This document shows, piece after piece, positions 61,813-64,000 of a DNA stretch of 64,000 nt (position 1 is the stretch's first letter; the number at the start of each line of letters is the position of its first letter). A program made the position numbers and the translations under genes. This DNA is from an uncultured Collinsella sp. (GTDB lineage: Bacteria > Actinomycetota > Coriobacteriia > Coriobacteriales > Coriobacteriaceae), in NCBI GenBank assembly GCA_934647195.1, contig CAKUFD010000010.1, positions 1-64,000 on the forward strand. The letters are read 5' to 3'. The notes under the pieces were generated by a model, which was not told the origin of the DNA, did no database searches, and saw nothing but the letters and a program-made list of their open reading frames with translations.

Positions 61813-62667
61813 CTACTTTTGCTCAGCAATGAACATTCGATAGGCGTTGTCGCCAATCATCTTGGTTGTGGCGAAATCGAATCCGCCGCCCACGACCCCG
61901 CCGACGACGGGCACCATTTTCCCCAGGTTGACAACTCCTTTTTCGCCGAACTTCGTAACGAATCGCATCCCCACACGACGGTTAATCGCAGTGCAGACTG
62001 ATCCCGGAAGCTTTTTTATCACGTTGACAGCCAAACGTTCCGAAGTCTTAATGCCGGCGCTCTTCAGGATGTCCGACATGGCTTTCCCCGTCAGACAAAC
62101 GTAGACCATCGTCTGAACCTGGTCGGAATGAATGTCATAGCCGCCCATCTGCGCCAGGGCGGCAACCATCCGCATCTGCATATAGATAACGCTACCGATA
62201 TTCGCCGATGCTGCAGCCACAGTTACAGGCAGCGTTAACGCACCGCCGACCCCTGATAAAAAGCCCGAAGTGGAGCACTTGATCAACTGATTTGAGATCA
62301 GCTTCCTTGCCGCCTCCGCTGTCGTTTCGGATTTGCCTCGGTACTCGTCCACAAGGGTATCGACCGAGCTGCTCACTTTTGGAATTCCATCCAAAGCAGC
62401 CTGATAGCACGCATCCAACAGTGTCTGAACCTGCTCAGGTGAGTTTAAAACCGCAACAGTATCTTCGGCTTTCACCGCGATATTTGCCGCTGCATCACCG
62501 ATCTTCGGCACCGATCTTGCTACGCCATTGACGGCGTCAAGGATATTCGTCGCAGCGCTTCCGGCACTTTCGGCAACATTAGATGCAATAATTCTTATAT
62601 CGATATTCCGCTGTGCGGCCTTGTCATCGCAAGCGGCAAACTCTTCGGCTGTATCGTCGTCCTTCAT
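61813..62667 (-). CDS. EcsC-family protein
   Basis: The 284-residue protein has the C-terminal EcsC-type helical domain (SGVGGALTLPVTVAAASANI, then IYMQMRMVAALAQMGGYDIH and PVVGGVVGGGFDFATTKMIG). The N-terminal 130 residues are charged and helical with no known domain. EcsC is the third protein encoded with the Ecs ABC transporter of Bacillus, and its role is unclear. The gene is 12 bases downstream of the DUF4230 gene, so they form a unit. A+T content is higher than in the left part of the window. Confidence 0.8.
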   Translation of the reverse strand: MKDDDTAEEFAACDDKAAQRNIDIRIIASNVAESAGSAATNILDAVNGVARSVPKIGDAAANIAVKAEDTVAVLNSPEQVQTLLDACYQAALDGIPKVSSSVDTLVDEYRGKSETTAEAARKLISNQLIKCSTSGFLSGVGGALTLPVTVAAASANIGSVIYMQMRMVAALAQMGGYDIHSDQVQTMVYVCLTGKAMSDILKSAGIKTSERLAVNVIKKLPGSVCTAINRRVGMRFVTKFGEKGVVNLGKMVPVVGGVVGGGFDFATTKMIGDNAYRMFIAEQK

Positions 62668-62678
62668 AACAAGCCCCT

Positions 62679-63362
62679 CTATTGCCGATAGACAAACTCG
62701 ACGTTGTATTGATCGCCAAACGCAGAATTAAACATCGCACGGATGTTCGCCTCAGCGTTTGCTTGAGCCTCTTCAAGCAACTTCCCGTCCTTAATGGCCT
62801 CGCTTTCACTTCGCTCCTTGCACTGCTGTTCGAAAGCAGTGACATCGCTGACCTCGATCGGGTTAATGATGTTGTTGTTTTCTTCGAGAGCCCCGGATCT
62901 TTCCATATCCGGCGTATTCGAAATCACATACGGCTTATCCATGGTTATGGTGATCGTGTCGCCCTTGGGCGGCGCAATCTCGGCATTTTCGAGATTTACG
63001 CCCGCCTTGATAGTCCCTACATAGCGATACCAGAAGCTATTCTGAGTAAAGGGGATTTCAAACAAATCGAAGAACCTTTTGGCGTCCGTCGCTTTATCGA
63101 CAATCGCATAGTTCTGGGAGACCGTCACCATTTCGTTTTGAGAAACAATGCGTTCGAATACGACTGTAGGCGACAGTGTATCGGGAGATGCCTCTTTTGA
63201 CCCCACGTCTTTGCCAATATTGAAGATCACGGTAAACACGATCGATACAAGTATCCCGCCGAGCACCAGGCCGGCAATAAATACCTTAGGCCTCGTTAAA
63301 ACCTTCTCCGTCTTTGCTTTCAGGAATTCGGCAACGCCTACACCATCCATTTTTTCATCCAT
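62679..63362 (-). CDS. DUF4230-family membrane-anchored protein
   Basis: The 227-residue protein has one N-terminal transmembrane segment (VFIAGLVLGGILVSIVFTVI, about residues 27-46) and an extracellular DUF4230-like domain from about residue 65 (VVFERIVSQNEMVTVSQNYA, then YVGTIKAGVNLENAEI). Function of this family is not established. ATG 63362 follows AAGGAAG. It pairs with the downstream EcsC-like gene. Upstream lies 160 bases with no gene and then the recombinase gene. Confidence 0.75.
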   Translation of the reverse strand: MDEKMDGVGVAEFLKAKTEKVLTRPKVFIAGLVLGGILVSIVFTVIFNIGKDVGSKEASPDTLSPTVVFERIVSQNEMVTVSQNYAIVDKATDAKRFFDLFEIPFTQNSFWYRYVGTIKAGVNLENAEIAPPKGDTITITMDKPYVISNTPDMERSGALEENNNIINPIEVSDVTAFEQQCKERSESEAIKDGKLLEEAQANAEANIRAMFNSAFGDQYNVEFVYRQ

Positions 63363-63524
63363 TTTTCTTCCTTTCACCCTCCGCTGTGAACCATATGAAT
63401 CCTCGCCAAAAAGCAGACGAATTGACGACCCGATGGCATTATTTGGTTTTGGGGCGTGAACTCGAAAAATACCGAGGGAAGGAGTGGACTCTGCGGAATA
63501 AACTCCCCTCGTCAAAAGGTCTAG

Positions 63525-64000
63525 CTAAAGCGAACGCTCGAACGTTGAGCGGCCTGATGGATCCGTCTTGGCAGCGCCTGCGCCAAGCGCAAGTGCATCG
63601 GCCCGTCGCCAACGGTCAAATGTCGACGGGCTGACACCCAAGAGCGATGCAGCCTCTCGTCTTGTAACCTCACCTCCTTTAAACGACTGAACGACAGGAC
63701 GATAGTTTTCAGGACGCTCGAGTACCGGCCTGCCAAATCGAACGCCACGAAGGCGGGCCGAGGCTATCCCTTCCGCTTGCCGCTGCTTGATGTTTTCGCG
63801 CTCCACCTGCGCCACGTAGCTCAAGATCTGAAGCACAAGATCCGCTATAAACGTCCCCGTAATACCGCCGGCCTGCTCGCGCGTGTCGAGCAGTGGCATA
63901 TCGAGCACCACGATAGCCACGCGTCTATCGACCGTTATGCGACGCCATTCGTCGAGGACTTCGCGGTAATTGCGCCCCAGGCGGTCGATGCTCTTGATCA
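63525..64000 (-). CDS. Serine recombinase/resolvase (5' end outside window)
   Basis: The readable 158 residues are the C-terminal part of a small serine recombinase. They begin IKSIDRLGRNYREVLDEWRR (helix D region of the resolvase catalytic domain), continue VLDMPLLDTREQAGG and LQILSYVAQVERENIKQRQA, and end with a helix-turn-helix (VTRREAASLLGVSPSTFDRW). The catalytic serine would be outside the window. The full protein is probably about 200 residues, like Tn3-type resolvases or DNA invertases. It marks a mobile segment at the right edge; the partner element is not seen. Confidence 0.9.
   Translation of the reverse strand, partial: IKSIDRLGRNYREVLDEWRRITVDRRVAIVVLDMPLLDTREQAGGITGTFIADLVLQILSYVAQVERENIKQRQAEGIASARLRGVRFGRPVLERPENYRPVVQSFKGGEVTRREAASLLGVSPSTFDRWRRADALALGAGAAKTDPSGRSTFERSL

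Overview
The window looks like chromosomal DNA of a high-GC Gram-positive gut actinobacterium of the Coriobacteriia, most probably a Collinsella-like organism. This is an inference from the gene repertoire and the strongly GC-biased third codon positions. Specific pointers are the LAxTG-type cell-wall sorting signals, a dlt operon for D-alanylation of teichoic acid, single-chain PurL/PurQ, a ferredoxin-fused EtfA, duplicated Liv binding lipoproteins and an IS110-type transposase remnant. Strain-level identity cannot be read from the sequence.

Layout, left to right. At 1-1200 lie an IS110-family remnant and a tRNA-Leu(CAA). From 1.3 to 8.9 kb the minus strand carries class II aldolase, an MBL-fold hydrolase, the bifunctional (p)ppGpp synthetase/hydrolase Rel and a RecJ nuclease fused to a RecQ-like helicase. 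At 9.1-10.9 kb are a BASS-type transporter and a DUF4931/GalT-like protein. Two striking palindromic elements with a shared core follow (11.0-11.25 kb). A complete branched-chain amino acid ABC importer, livFGMH plus two livK lipoproteins, occupies 11.3-17.7 kb. At 18-26 kb are homoserine dehydrogenase, aminopeptidase C, a CPA2-type antiporter, an M81/MlrC-type peptidase and a COG2509-type flavoprotein. The dltA-B-C-X-D operon fills 26.1-30.5 kb, and purL follows at 30.9-34.6 kb.

From 34.7 to 36.3 kb is a more A+T-rich accessory patch with several repeat types, a (GA)8 tract and a frameshifted secreted-protein gene. From 36.3 to 45.5 kb are a DMT transporter, AzlCD, a 2-hydroxyacid dehydrogenase-EtfB-ferredoxin/EtfA operon (a candidate electron-confurcating complex), a deformylase-like protein lacking the catalytic glutamate, a purine permease and an esterase. 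From 45.6 to 49.8 kb are two tandem paralogous beta-helix surface proteins with LAxTG anchors. A LysR regulator, a TPP riboswitch and thiM/thiamine-binding protein/thiE lie at 49.8-52.9 kb. The rest holds a LuxR regulator, a patatin, a flavodoxin-like protein, an ArsC/Spx-like protein, a CobW GTPase, and an AAA ATPase-GNAT-UvrA2 operon. The right end carries EcsC- and DUF4230-family genes and a serine recombinase that runs off the window.

The most unusual feature is a set of intergenic palindromes in at least three sequence families. In two of them a conserved central core is enclosed by long, nearly perfect complementary arms whose sequence differs completely from copy to copy. They lie only between genes, several of them between convergent genes or downstream of operons. 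They could be small mobile hairpin elements or structured RNAs; the window alone cannot decide.
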